Shown here piece by piece: positions 9,058-15,914 of a stretch of 64,000 nt of DNA. Position 1 is the stretch's first letter. Every line of letters starts with the position of its first letter. A program made the position numbers and the translations under genes. The stretch comes from Polaromonas sp. (GTDB taxonomy: Bacteria; Pseudomonadota; Gammaproteobacteria; Burkholderiales; Burkholderiaceae_C): the NCBI RefSeq assembly GCF_029945685.1, contig NZ_JAQSDA010000020.1, forward strand, positions 600,170-664,169. The letters are read 5' to 3'. The notes under the pieces were generated by a model. It was not told the DNA's origin, ran no database searches, and was given only the letters and a program-made list of their open reading frames with translations.

Positions 9058-10192
9058 TTTCACCTGGGTTCTGCTCGGGTTTCCGGTTGCCTTCACCCTG
9101 GGCTGGCTGGCGTCACGGCTGGACCTGAGACAACTCCGGATCGAAAACCGGCAGGCGCCCAAGGCCTACTTCCGCGGCCTCAATTTCCTGCTCAACGAGC
9201 AGCAGGACCAGGCGATTGACGCCTTCATCGAAGCCGTCCAGAACGACCCCGACACCTCCGAGCTGCATTTCGCGCTGGGCAACCTGTTTCGCCGCCGTGG
9301 CGAGTACGAACGGGCCGTTCGAGTCCATGAGCACCTGATGTCGCGCGGTGACCTGACCCAGACCGAGCGCGACCGGGCGCAGCACGCGCTGGCGCTTGAT
9401 TTTCTCAAGGCCGGACTGCTGGACCGCGCGGAGGTGGCGCTGCGAAAGCTCGAAGGCACGACTTACGAGGAAGAAGCCCGGCTGGCCCGGCTGTCGATTT
9501 ACGAGCGCTCGCGCGACTGGGCCCATGCCACGGAAATCGCCGGCAAGCTTGACAGCGCCAGCCATGGCAGCTTCAGCGGCCGTCAGGCTCACTACCTGTG
9601 TGAGCAGGCCCAGGCTGCCTTCGCGTCCGGCGACACGGCGCAGGCGCTGGACACGCTGCAACAGGCGGTCAAGCTGGCACCGGCTTCACCGCGCCCGCTG
9701 ATCGACCTGGCCAAACTGCAAAACCAGCTGGGCCGGCACCAGGATGCTTTCGAGACCCTGCTCAAACTTGAAAAAACCGCGCCGCAGGCCTTGCCACTGG
9801 CGGCAGGACTGCTGAGCAACCTTGCGCAGCAAGGCGGCCAGCAACAAAAGGCCGTTGACCTGCTGCAGGCCAGTTATGCGAACACGCCATCCATTGACGT
9901 GGTTGAAGCCATCATCAAGATCGATACCCAACCCGGCGAACCACGCGACCGCTATGTGCAGCACCTGGAGCGCGAGGCCTCGCTGGTAGCTGCCGCCAAA
10001 TGGCTTGCAGGTGAAAAGTTCGGCGACGATCATCAACGCGTCCTGGTTCAGCGTGCGCTGGACAAAGCCACCAAACCCCTGATGCGTTACCGCTGCGCCG
10101 CCTGCGGGTTTGAGGCGACCCAGCATTTCTGGCACTGCCCCGGCTGCCAGGCCTGGGACAGCTATCCGGCCCGCCGGATCGAAGAGTTATGA
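9047..10192 (+). CDS. lapB: LapB/YciM lipopolysaccharide assembly protein (TPR plus rubredoxin-like knuckle)
   Basis: A 381-residue protein. Residues about 4-22 are one transmembrane anchor (FTWVLLGFPVAFTLGWLAS), followed by RLDLRQLRIENRQAPKAYF and then cytoplasmic TPR repeats (for example YFRGLNFLLNEQQDQAIDAF and ELHFALGNLFRRRGEYERAV). The C-terminus is a metal knuckle, CAACGFEATQHFWHCPGC. In E. coli, LapB is an adaptor that controls FtsH degradation of LpxC and so balances LPS against phospholipid synthesis. Its position beside lapA and upstream of two ADP-heptose genes fits a role in the outer membrane. Confidence 0.94.
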   Translation: MDFDFTWVLLGFPVAFTLGWLASRLDLRQLRIENRQAPKAYFRGLNFLLNEQQDQAIDAFIEAVQNDPDTSELHFALGNLFRRRGEYERAVRVHEHLMSRGDLTQTERDRAQHALALDFLKAGLLDRAEVALRKLEGTTYEEEARLARLSIYERSRDWAHATEIAGKLDSASHGSFSGRQAHYLCEQAQAAFASGDTAQALDTLQQAVKLAPASPRPLIDLAKLQNQLGRHQDAFETLLKLEKTAPQALPLAAGLLSNLAQQGGQQQKAVDLLQASYANTPSIDVVEAIIKIDTQPGEPRDRYVQHLEREASLVAAAKWLAGEKFGDDHQRVLVQRALDKATKPLMRYRCAACGFEATQHFWHCPGCQAWDSYPARRIEEL

Positions 10193-10193
10193 A

Positions 10194-10350
10194 CACCCCC
10201 GTCGGATGCTCACTTCGTGTAGCACCTTCCCCCCTTGCAGGGGGCGACACCTGCGGCCTGGCAGAGCCGATGTCTAAGTACACCCCCGTGGCTTCGCTTC
10301 GCTGCGCCCTCCCCCTTGCAGGGGGCGACACCAGCGGCCCGGCAAAGCCG
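10194..10350 (+). repeat. Two tandem degenerate copies of a GC-rich repeat with CCCTTGCAGGGGGCGACA core
   Basis: Two units, 10194-10270 and 10279-10350, share ACACCCCCGT at the left, CCCCCTTGCAGGGGGCGACACC in the middle (itself a hairpin, CCCC-TTGCA-GGGG) and GCGGCC(T/C)GGCA(G/A)AGCCG at the right. They fill the 194-bp gap between lapB and rfaE1. A reading frame of about 60 codons starting at the lapB stop overlap is repeat-encoded and was not called as a gene. Confidence 0.7.
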
Positions 10351-10386
10351 GTTCCACGGTGCCCGCTAGTGTAAGAATCCATACCC

Positions 10387-11334
10387 ATGACAACACATAC
10401 AACTCTGTCCCGCGAACAGCTTGCCCAGGCGCGTGTGCTGGTGGTCGGTGACGCCATGCTGGACCGCTACTGGTACGGGGCGGTGGACCGCATCTCGCCT
10501 GAAGCGCCTGTTCCCGTGGTGCGGGTCACGCGCCAGGAAGAACGCATGGGCGGCGCGGCCAACGTGGCCTACAACATCGTGACCGTGGGCGCGCGCGCCT
10601 CGCTGCTCAGTGTGGTCGGCGACGACGAAGCCAGCCATCAGCTCGAGGCCCTGGTGGCCGGCTCGGGCATCACACCCTGCTTCGGCCGCGACCCGCAGCT
10701 CAAGACCACGGTCAAGCTGCGCGTGATCGGCCGCCAGCAGCAGCTGCTCCGCCTGGATTTCGAAAACACGCCCGAAAACGAGGTGCTGGCCTCGCAGTCA
10801 GCCGAGTTCCAGAAACTGCTGCCGGCGCATGACACGGTTCTGTTCTCCGATTACGGCAAAGGCGGGCTGGCGCACATCGGCCTGATGATTGCGCAGGCCC
10901 GCGCCGCCGGCAAGGTGGTGCTGGTGGACCCCAAGGGCTCGGACTACTCACGCTACCAGAACGCCACGGCGATCACACCGAACCGCGCAGAACTCGAGCA
11001 GGTCATCGGCCCCTGGCAGGATGAAGCCGATCTGCAGCACAAGGTGCAGAACCTGCGCGAGCAGCTCCAGCTGCAGGCCGTGCTGCTGACACGCAGTGAA
11101 GAAGGCATGACACTGTTTGATGCCCAGGGCCAGCTGCATGTGCCAGCGCTGGCGCGCGAAGTTTTCGACGTCACCGGAGCCGGCGACACCGTGATCGGCA
11201 CCCTGGCCGCCATGGCCGCCGCCGGCCTGAGCCTGCGCGAAGCCGTCCCGGTGGCCAACCGCGCCGGCGGCATCGTGGTCGGCAAATTCGGCACCGCGAC
11301 GGTCAGCTACGGCGAGCTGTTTGCCGCGCCCTGA
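10387..11334 (+). CDS. rfaE1: D-glycero-beta-D-manno-heptose-7-phosphate kinase (RfaE domain I)
   Basis: A 315-residue PfkB/ribokinase-family kinase that forms the 1,7-bisphosphate of heptose for ADP-heptose, the inner-core LPS precursor. Visible motifs are [14 protein letters not shown] at the N-terminus, [11 protein letters not shown] (substrate site), [19 protein letters not shown], and the PfkB catalytic motif [15 protein letters not shown] near residue 260. The nucleotidyltransferase domain of E. coli HldE is missing, so this is the single-domain HldA/RfaE1 form; the cytidylyltransferase-like partner is not in the window. It is followed 16 bp later by hldD. Confidence 0.93.
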   Translation: MTTHTTLSREQLAQARVLVVGDAMLDRYWYGAVDRISPEAPVPVVRVTRQEERMGGAANVAYNIVTVGARASLLSVVGDDEASHQLEALVAGSGITPCFGRDPQLKTTVKLRVIGRQQQLLRLDFENTPENEVLASQSAEFQKLLPAHDTVLFSDYGKGGLAHIGLMIAQARAAGKVVLVDPKGSDYSRYQNATAITPNRAELEQVIGPWQDEADLQHKVQNLREQLQLQAVLLTRSEEGMTLFDAQGQLHVPALAREVFDVTGAGDTVIGTLAAMAAAGLSLREAVPVANRAGGIVVGKFGTATVSYGELFAAP

Positions 11335-11350
11335 AAGACAAGGAACAAGC

Positions 11351-12367
11351 ATGAAAATCGTGGTTACCGGCGCAGCGGGGTTTATCGGCGCCAACCTCAT
11401 CAAGGGGCTGAACGCTCGCGGCATCGACAACATCATTGCCGTCGATGACCTGACCGACGGCGACAAGTTCCGCAACCTGGCCGACCTGCAGATCGCCGAC
11501 TACATCGACGCCGACGATTTCTACGAGCTGTTTGCCGAATCCGCCTTTGGCAATGTCGAGGCGGTTTTCCACGAGGGCGCCTGCAGCGACACCATGGAGC
11601 CCGACGGCAAGTACATGATGGACAACAACTACGCGCTGTCCTGCGACCTGTTTGCGGCCTGCCAGGAGCAACGCACCCGGCTGCTCTATGCCTCCTCGGC
11701 CGCAACCTATGGCGGTTCAAGCACCTTCCGCGAGTCGCCCGAGTTCGAAAAACCGCTCAATGTCTACGGCTACTCCAAGCTGCTCTTCGACCAGCGGCTG
11801 CGGCGCGAACTGGGGGCCGACTTTTCCGGCACGGCCACCCAGGTCGCGGGCTTTCGCTATTTCAATGTGTACGGCCCGCGCGAACAGCACAAGGGGCGCA
11901 TGGCCAGCGTCGCCTTTCACCAGTTCAACCAGTTCCGCGCCGAAGGCAAGGTCAAGCTGTTCGGCGAGTACGGCGGTTATGGCCGGGGCGGGCAGATGCG
12001 CGACTTCGTCTTCATCGACGACGTCGTGGCCGTCAATCTCTGGTTTTTTGACAACCCCGGGAAGTCCGGCCTTTTCAACCTCGGCACCGGCCGCGCACAG
12101 CCCTTCAACGATGTGGCGCTCGCCGTCGTCAACACCCTGCGCCAGCAACAGGGCGATGCGCCGCTGACCCTGGAAGAAGCGGCCCACGGCAGCCTGATCG
12201 ACTACATCGACTTCCCGCCCGCGCTGGTCGGCAAGTACCAGAGTTACACCCAGGCCGACCTGACGACCCTGCGCTCGGCCGGCTGTCAGCATGCCTTTGC
12301 CGATGTGCAGACCGGTGTGGCGGCCTACATGCGTGCCTTGACCGAGGGCGAAGCCGCCAAAGCCTGA
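11351..12367 (+). CDS. hldD: ADP-L-glycero-D-manno-heptose 6-epimerase
   Basis: A 338-residue short-chain dehydrogenase-type epimerase that makes ADP-L-glycero-D-manno-heptose for LPS inner core. The N-terminal NADP site is [17 protein letters not shown]. The sequence continues with the characteristic [35 protein letters not shown], the catalytic SSAATYG and [10 protein letters not shown] (YxxxK), and [19 protein letters not shown]. The ATG at 11351 is preferred because it gives the canonical MKIVVTG start with AAGGAACA upstream. It ends the LPS pair and converges with the cytochrome gene. Confidence 0.97.
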   Translation: MKIVVTGAAGFIGANLIKGLNARGIDNIIAVDDLTDGDKFRNLADLQIADYIDADDFYELFAESAFGNVEAVFHEGACSDTMEPDGKYMMDNNYALSCDLFAACQEQRTRLLYASSAATYGGSSTFRESPEFEKPLNVYGYSKLLFDQRLRRELGADFSGTATQVAGFRYFNVYGPREQHKGRMASVAFHQFNQFRAEGKVKLFGEYGGYGRGGQMRDFVFIDDVVAVNLWFFDNPGKSGLFNLGTGRAQPFNDVALAVVNTLRQQQGDAPLTLEEAAHGSLIDYIDFPPALVGKYQSYTQADLTTLRSAGCQHAFADVQTGVAAYMRALTEGEAAKA

Positions 12368-12389
12368 ACTGCCTGCGACCGGATCGCCG

Positions 12390-12740
12390 TCAGCGCGGGT
12401 ATCCCGGTGCGCTGGCGTCTGCCGTCGAAGCGCCATCGGCCTGCGGCTCGGGGAAACGGTAATACAGGGTGTTGAGGTAATGCGCCACGTCGGTCACGTC
12501 CTCCTCGCGCCAGCCCAGCCCCGAGGTGTTCTGCCAGCGCTCGACTTCGGCCTTGAGGCTGGCCCAGTTGCTGGCCGCCTTCCTGTCGCGCCAATGAAGC
12601 TGGCTGTTATGGCAGCCAATGCAATGGGTCGAATACAACAGTTCGCCGCGCAGGGCGTCGGTTTTTGTCCGGGCAGACACAGGCCCGGCAAGGCCCCAGA
12701 GAACGACCACAAGAAAAACAAGCCACTTCTCAACCATCAT
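12390..12740 (-). CDS. Small monoheme c-type cytochrome
   Basis: A 116-residue exported cytochrome. The first 23 or so residues are a signal peptide (KWLVFLVVVLWGLAGPVSA). The single heme-binding motif is CIGCH at about residues 40-44, followed by the class-typical NSQLHWRDRK. A later SGLGWREEDVTDVAHYLNTLYY resembles the C-terminal helix of cytochrome c and lies near the axial-ligand region. It is periplasmic, with electron transfer as the likely role; the partner is unknown. Two adjacent ATGs leave the start uncertain by one codon. It lies 10 bp downstream of the CBS-domain gene on the same strand. Confidence 0.82.
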   Translation of the reverse strand: MMVEKWLVFLVVVLWGLAGPVSARTKTDALRGELLYSTHCIGCHNSQLHWRDRKAASNWASLKAEVERWQNTSGLGWREEDVTDVAHYLNTLYYRFPEPQADGASTADASAPGYPR

Positions 12741-12750
12741 GGGGTTCTCC

Positions 12751-13203
12751 TCATGCGCTCTGCTCGAATTCCCGGTCCCTGGCGCCGATCACTCCGGCGG
12801 CCAGATCGGCCAGTTCCCGCGTCAGCAGCTCCAGGATGTCCTCCATCGTGACAACGCCCGTCAGCCGGCCCGCCTCATCGACGATGACCAGCCGGCGCAG
12901 CCGGTGCCTGCGCATCAGTGCCACCGCGTCCATCGCATCCATCTCCGGGGTCACCTGGACAAGCTCAACGGACATGACGTCGCCAGCGGTGAAGACCTCG
13001 GGGTCCAGCCCTTCGGCCATCAGGGCGAGCACGAGGTCCCTGTCGGTCAGGATCCCGACTGGCCGGCTCTTTTCCGCCGCATCAACGACAACGAGCGCGC
13101 CAACATGGTGCTTGCGCATCAGCTGGGCGGCCACCAAGGCCGAAGTCTCGGGCTCGACCACAGCCACCACAACGGTTGCAAAGTCTTTCAAACGAGTGGT
13201 CAT
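12751..13203 (-). CDS. CBS-domain pair protein
   Basis: A 150-residue protein made of two CBS domains, a module that usually binds adenine nucleotides. The first is about residues 10-70, with HHVGALVVVD and PVGILTDRDLVLALMAEGL. The second is about residues 75-135, with VTPEMDAMDAVALMRRHRLRRL and LTGVVTMEDILELL. The start is placed at the ATG at 13203 because GGAGCTGAAA lies at proper distance. The frame is open a further 59 codons upstream, but those residues look non-coding. No effector domain is attached, so it probably senses nucleotide state for a partner protein. Function is otherwise unknown. Confidence 0.85.
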   Translation of the reverse strand: MTTRLKDFATVVVAVVEPETSALVAAQLMRKHHVGALVVVDAAEKSRPVGILTDRDLVLALMAEGLDPEVFTAGDVMSVELVQVTPEMDAMDAVALMRRHRLRRLVIVDEAGRLTGVVTMEDILELLTRELADLAAGVIGARDREFEQSA

Positions 13204-13400
13204 TTTCAGCTCCTTTGGGCTGCCTGGAGGCTTCTTTGTGGCGATACTGCAGCTTATGCCTTTCCCGGCGCCGGCATCGTTGATCCAGCGCAAATACCCG
13301 GGCCGGTCAACCCGGCTGCCGCAACAGCCGTTAAATGCGGGACATCCTGGTTCACGGGAGGGATCACCCGCTTCAACCATCCATTTTGAGGAGCTTCCTG

Positions 13401-13904
13401 ATGTTCAAGAAACTGCTGGCCTTCGTGGCCACCATGTATGTTGCCATGGCCTTTGCCGCCGTCGACGTCAACACCGCCACAACGGCCGAACTCGACAGCA
13501 TCAAGGGCATCGGCCCCGTGAAATCCGCCCTGATCATGGCCGAGCGCAAGAAGGCGCCGTTCAAGGACTGGAATGACTTTGTGACCCGCGTCAAGGGCGT
13601 GGGCACCGACAGCGCCGCCAAGTTTTCCGCCGATGGCCTGACCGTCAACGGCACCAGCTACAAGGCCGGCGGCAAAGCCGGGGTCAAGGCTGATGTGAAG
13701 GCCGACAAGCCGGTGACTGAAAAAGCCAAGGATGCCGCGGTTGCCACCAAGGACGCCGTCAAAGGCGCGGCCATGGCCACCAAGGATGCGGCCAAGGAAA
13801 CCGCCAAGGACGTCAAGGCCGCCGTGACCCCCAAAGCCGACACCAAAGCCGAAGTCAAGGCCGACGTGAAGGCGGGCGCCAAGACCGAGCCTGCCAAAAA
13901 GTAA
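13401..13904 (+). CDS. ComEA-like helix-hairpin-helix protein with long Lys/Ala repeat tail
   Basis: A 167-residue protein. Residues 1-19 are a signal peptide (MFKKLLAFVATMYVAMAFA). Residues 20-80 form a ComEA-type helix-hairpin-helix DNA-binding unit, with VDVNTATTAELDSIKGIGP and KKAPFKDWNDFVTRVKGVG. The remaining half is a low-complexity amphipathic tail rich in K, A and D with imperfect 11-residue periodicity (KDAVKGAAMATKDAAKETA), like LEA or apolipoprotein-type repeats. ComEA proteins bind incoming DNA in the periplasm during natural transformation; whether this one does is inference. RBS GAGGAGCTTCCTG precedes the ATG. A strong terminator follows. Confidence 0.85.
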   Translation: MFKKLLAFVATMYVAMAFAAVDVNTATTAELDSIKGIGPVKSALIMAERKKAPFKDWNDFVTRVKGVGTDSAAKFSADGLTVNGTSYKAGGKAGVKADVKADKPVTEKAKDAAVATKDAVKGAAMATKDAAKETAKDVKAAVTPKADTKAEVKADVKAGAKTEPAKK

Positions 13905-13924
13905 GCGCCCCGCGCTTGGAAAAC

Positions 13925-13947
13925 AACCCGCCCTGCGCGGGTTTTTT
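13925..13947 (+). terminator. Rho-independent terminator after the ComEA-like gene
   Basis: AACCCGC (13925-13931), loop CCTGC, GCGGGTT (13937-13943), with a T-run from 13942 to 13947. A classic stem plus six T, 20 bp after the stop codon. Confidence 0.85.
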
Positions 13948-13950
13948 CAT

Positions 13951-14007
13951 GCCTTTTTGGCCATCAGCCCTTATTCCAGAAGCGCAAACAGCTATCGAAA
14001 ACAGAGC
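13951..14007 (-). repeat. Dispersed GCTAT/ATAGC element, well-preserved copy
   Basis: On the minus strand it reads TGCTCTGTTTTCGATAGCTG, TTTGCGCTTCTGGAATAAGG, then GCTGATGGCCAAAAAGGC. This is one of the best matches to the shared pattern (half-palindromic ATAGC arm, GCGC block, AAGGGC, GGCCnAAAAGGC). It lies between the ComEA terminator and the 3' end of the flavoprotein gene. Confidence 0.7.
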
Positions 14008-14027
14008 AATTCAGGACATGTTGCAGG

Positions 14028-15182
14028 TCATGATGGTGCCGCGTACCGGGCCACAAAGCCGCGGTCAATGCGGTCCTTCAGCTGCCATACCCAGCGCCCT
14101 TCCACGTGCAGACCGCCCCATGCGGCAATCGCGTAACGTCCGCCGCAGGAAATCAGGTTCAGCGTGCGCGCGGGCGGCGTGTAAGGCCGCAGCGCCTGCC
14201 CCTGCCAGGCAGCGCGCAGGTTGGCCAGCAGGGGTGGCCCGGCATGCACGGCGTAAACGCCGCTGCGTGGATGCGGCGCATCGATGCGGCTGGCCACATC
14301 GCCGGCGGCAAACACATAGGGGTGACTGGTGCTTTGCTGAAAGCGGTTGACGGCCACAAATCCGGCTTCGTCCAGTGCCAGCCCGCTGCCGGCCAGCCAG
14401 CCCGGCGCTTGGGCGCCGACGGCCAGCAAGGGGGCGTCGCAGGCCAGGCGCGCGCCGCCGGCCAGCCGGATTTCTCCGGGCGACATGCCCACGCAGGCAG
14501 CGGGCAGCACCGTGATCTGCAGGCGCCGCAGGGCCTGCACCACCCGGCGCTGCACACCGGCCGGGTAGTTCCAGGCCGGTGGCGGGCCCCCGGTCACCAG
14601 GCTGACGCGGCTGCCCGGCGGGTAATCGGCGCCGCCCAGCGCATGGGCGGCGGCCATGGCCAGCTCCAGCCCCGCCGCGCCCGCCCCCACCACCGCCAGA
14701 TGAATCGGCCGGCTGCGGCCCAGCGCTGCCACCTGCGGCCACAGCTGGGCGAAGGCTTCGATGGGGCGCACAAACAGGGCGTGTTCGCGCGCGCCGGGCA
14801 TGCCCGCCTCGATGTTTTCGCGGTCCATCACCGGACCGGTGTTGATGCTCAGCCAGTCCCAGGCCACCGTCTCCCCGTCGGCCAGTCTCACGGTTTTCGC
14901 CTCGGCATCAAGGGCGACGCCACTGCCCTGAACGTAACGTGCACCGCAGCCCGCCAACAGCCCGTCCAGCGGGATGACACACTGATCGAGCGCGTAATGC
15001 CCGGCCACAAAACCCGGCACCATGCCGGAATACAGCTGGCGCGGGTAAGGGGCGATCACGGTGATGTTGAGGTCCGCCGGCCGGTTTTGCGCCAGGCCGT
15101 GCAGCACATGCACATGGGCATGGCCAGCGCCCAGCAGCACCAGGTGTTTCAGGCCCGGGCGCGCCTTCGAAGTAACAGTCAT
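14028..15182 (-). CDS. FAD-dependent pyridine nucleotide-disulfide oxidoreductase, TIGR03169-like
   Basis: A 384-residue NDH-2-like flavoprotein. The N-terminal dinucleotide site is LVLLGAGHAHVHVLHGLA, a form typical of proteins found fused or adjacent to selenide water dikinase (TIGR03169, recalled). A second nucleotide site is HLAVVGAGAAGLELAMAAA near residue 170, and the FAD-binding end is HPYVFAAGDVASR near residue 295. No CxxxxC redox pair is seen. No selD lies in the window; instead the gene closes a three-gene operon with DUF3047 (4-bp overlap) and the VTT-flavoenzyme fusion. It probably oxidises NAD(P)H at the membrane; substrate unknown. Confidence 0.82.
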   Translation of the reverse strand: MTVTSKARPGLKHLVLLGAGHAHVHVLHGLAQNRPADLNITVIAPYPRQLYSGMVPGFVAGHYALDQCVIPLDGLLAGCGARYVQGSGVALDAEAKTVRLADGETVAWDWLSINTGPVMDRENIEAGMPGAREHALFVRPIEAFAQLWPQVAALGRSRPIHLAVVGAGAAGLELAMAAAHALGGADYPPGSRVSLVTGGPPPAWNYPAGVQRRVVQALRRLQITVLPAACVGMSPGEIRLAGGARLACDAPLLAVGAQAPGWLAGSGLALDEAGFVAVNRFQQSTSHPYVFAAGDVASRIDAPHPRSGVYAVHAGPPLLANLRAAWQGQALRPYTPPARTLNLISCGGRYAIAAWGGLHVEGRWVWQLKDRIDRGFVARYAAPS

Positions 15183-15913
15183 GGGGACAGTGTGACATCC
15201 CCGACATGGCCCAGGCTGCGGCCGCCGGTGTTGTCGGCATCGGCGCCCACCAGCACGGCCTGCAGCGGAGGCACCGCATCGCTTTCCTCGCCAAAGGCGC
15301 GCCGGAAATCAGCGCCCAGGTCGCGCGAATGGGCGACCCACTGGCCCAGGCGCTGCTCGCCGCTGTCCAGCACGATGAAACGCACGCGCGCGCTGTAGGC
15401 ATTGGGCAGCAAGGTCCCTGGCGCCAGGGTGGCATCCCAGACGTAACACAGGGTGGCCGAGGGCAGTTTCTCGCCGCTGGCGACACGCGCCAGGCGCAAC
15501 AGGTTGCGCTCGAACAGTCCGAGCATGTCCAGCGGCATGTCAAACAGCGCACACACCTTGAGCGCGCTGTCGTCGCCCTCGCGGCGGCGCAGGTCGCCCC
15601 CGCGCAGCGCTTCGTCCAGCCGCCAGCGCCAGCGCAGCCGCAGCCCCGCCTCGGGCACCAGCGCAGGCAGGTCGTGCACCAGGTTGCCATAGGACTTGAC
15701 CGCTTCAACCCGCAACACCTTGCGCCCATCCATCTCGACCAGGGCATAACGGGTCAGCGGGATCTTGCCGCCCGGCACGCCCACCACCCGCCAGGGCGGC
15801 GGGGGTTGCGCTCCGGTGGCCGATGAAAACGCCGCGAGGGCCGGGCCGGGCGTCTGCGCCTGAGCCAGGGGCAGCAGCAGTCCGGCGAGCAATACCGCCA
15901 GCCAGTGCGTCAT
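15179..15913 (-). CDS. Exported DUF3047 protein
   Basis: A 244-residue protein with a signal peptide (MTHWLAVLLAGLLLPLAQA). The mature part shows the DUF3047 pattern: WRVVGVPGGKIPLTRYALVE, VLRVEAVKSYGNLVHDL, LRWRWRLDEAL, RFIVLDSG, and a late VGADADNTGGRS. The domain looks like a beta-sandwich that may bind a ligand, but its function is not known. The ATG at 15913 begins one base after the stop of the upstream fusion gene, and the stop overlaps the next gene by 4 bp, so all three are tightly co-translated. Periplasmic location is inferred. Confidence 0.83.
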   Translation of the reverse strand: MTHWLAVLLAGLLLPLAQAQTPGPALAAFSSATGAQPPPPWRVVGVPGGKIPLTRYALVEMDGRKVLRVEAVKSYGNLVHDLPALVPEAGLRLRWRWRLDEALRGGDLRRREGDDSALKVCALFDMPLDMLGLFERNLLRLARVASGEKLPSATLCYVWDATLAPGTLLPNAYSARVRFIVLDSGEQRLGQWVAHSRDLGADFRRAFGEESDAVPPLQAVLVGADADNTGGRSLGHVGDVTLSP

Positions 15914-15914
15914 G

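Noticed and set aside
10189..10374. 61-codon ORF starting at the lapB stop
   Set aside because: Entirely encoded by the tandem GC-rich repeat; no independent ribosome site or family resemblance.
10387..11334. Bifunctional hldE
   Set aside because: Only the kinase domain is present (315 residues); the nucleotidyltransferase half is missing.
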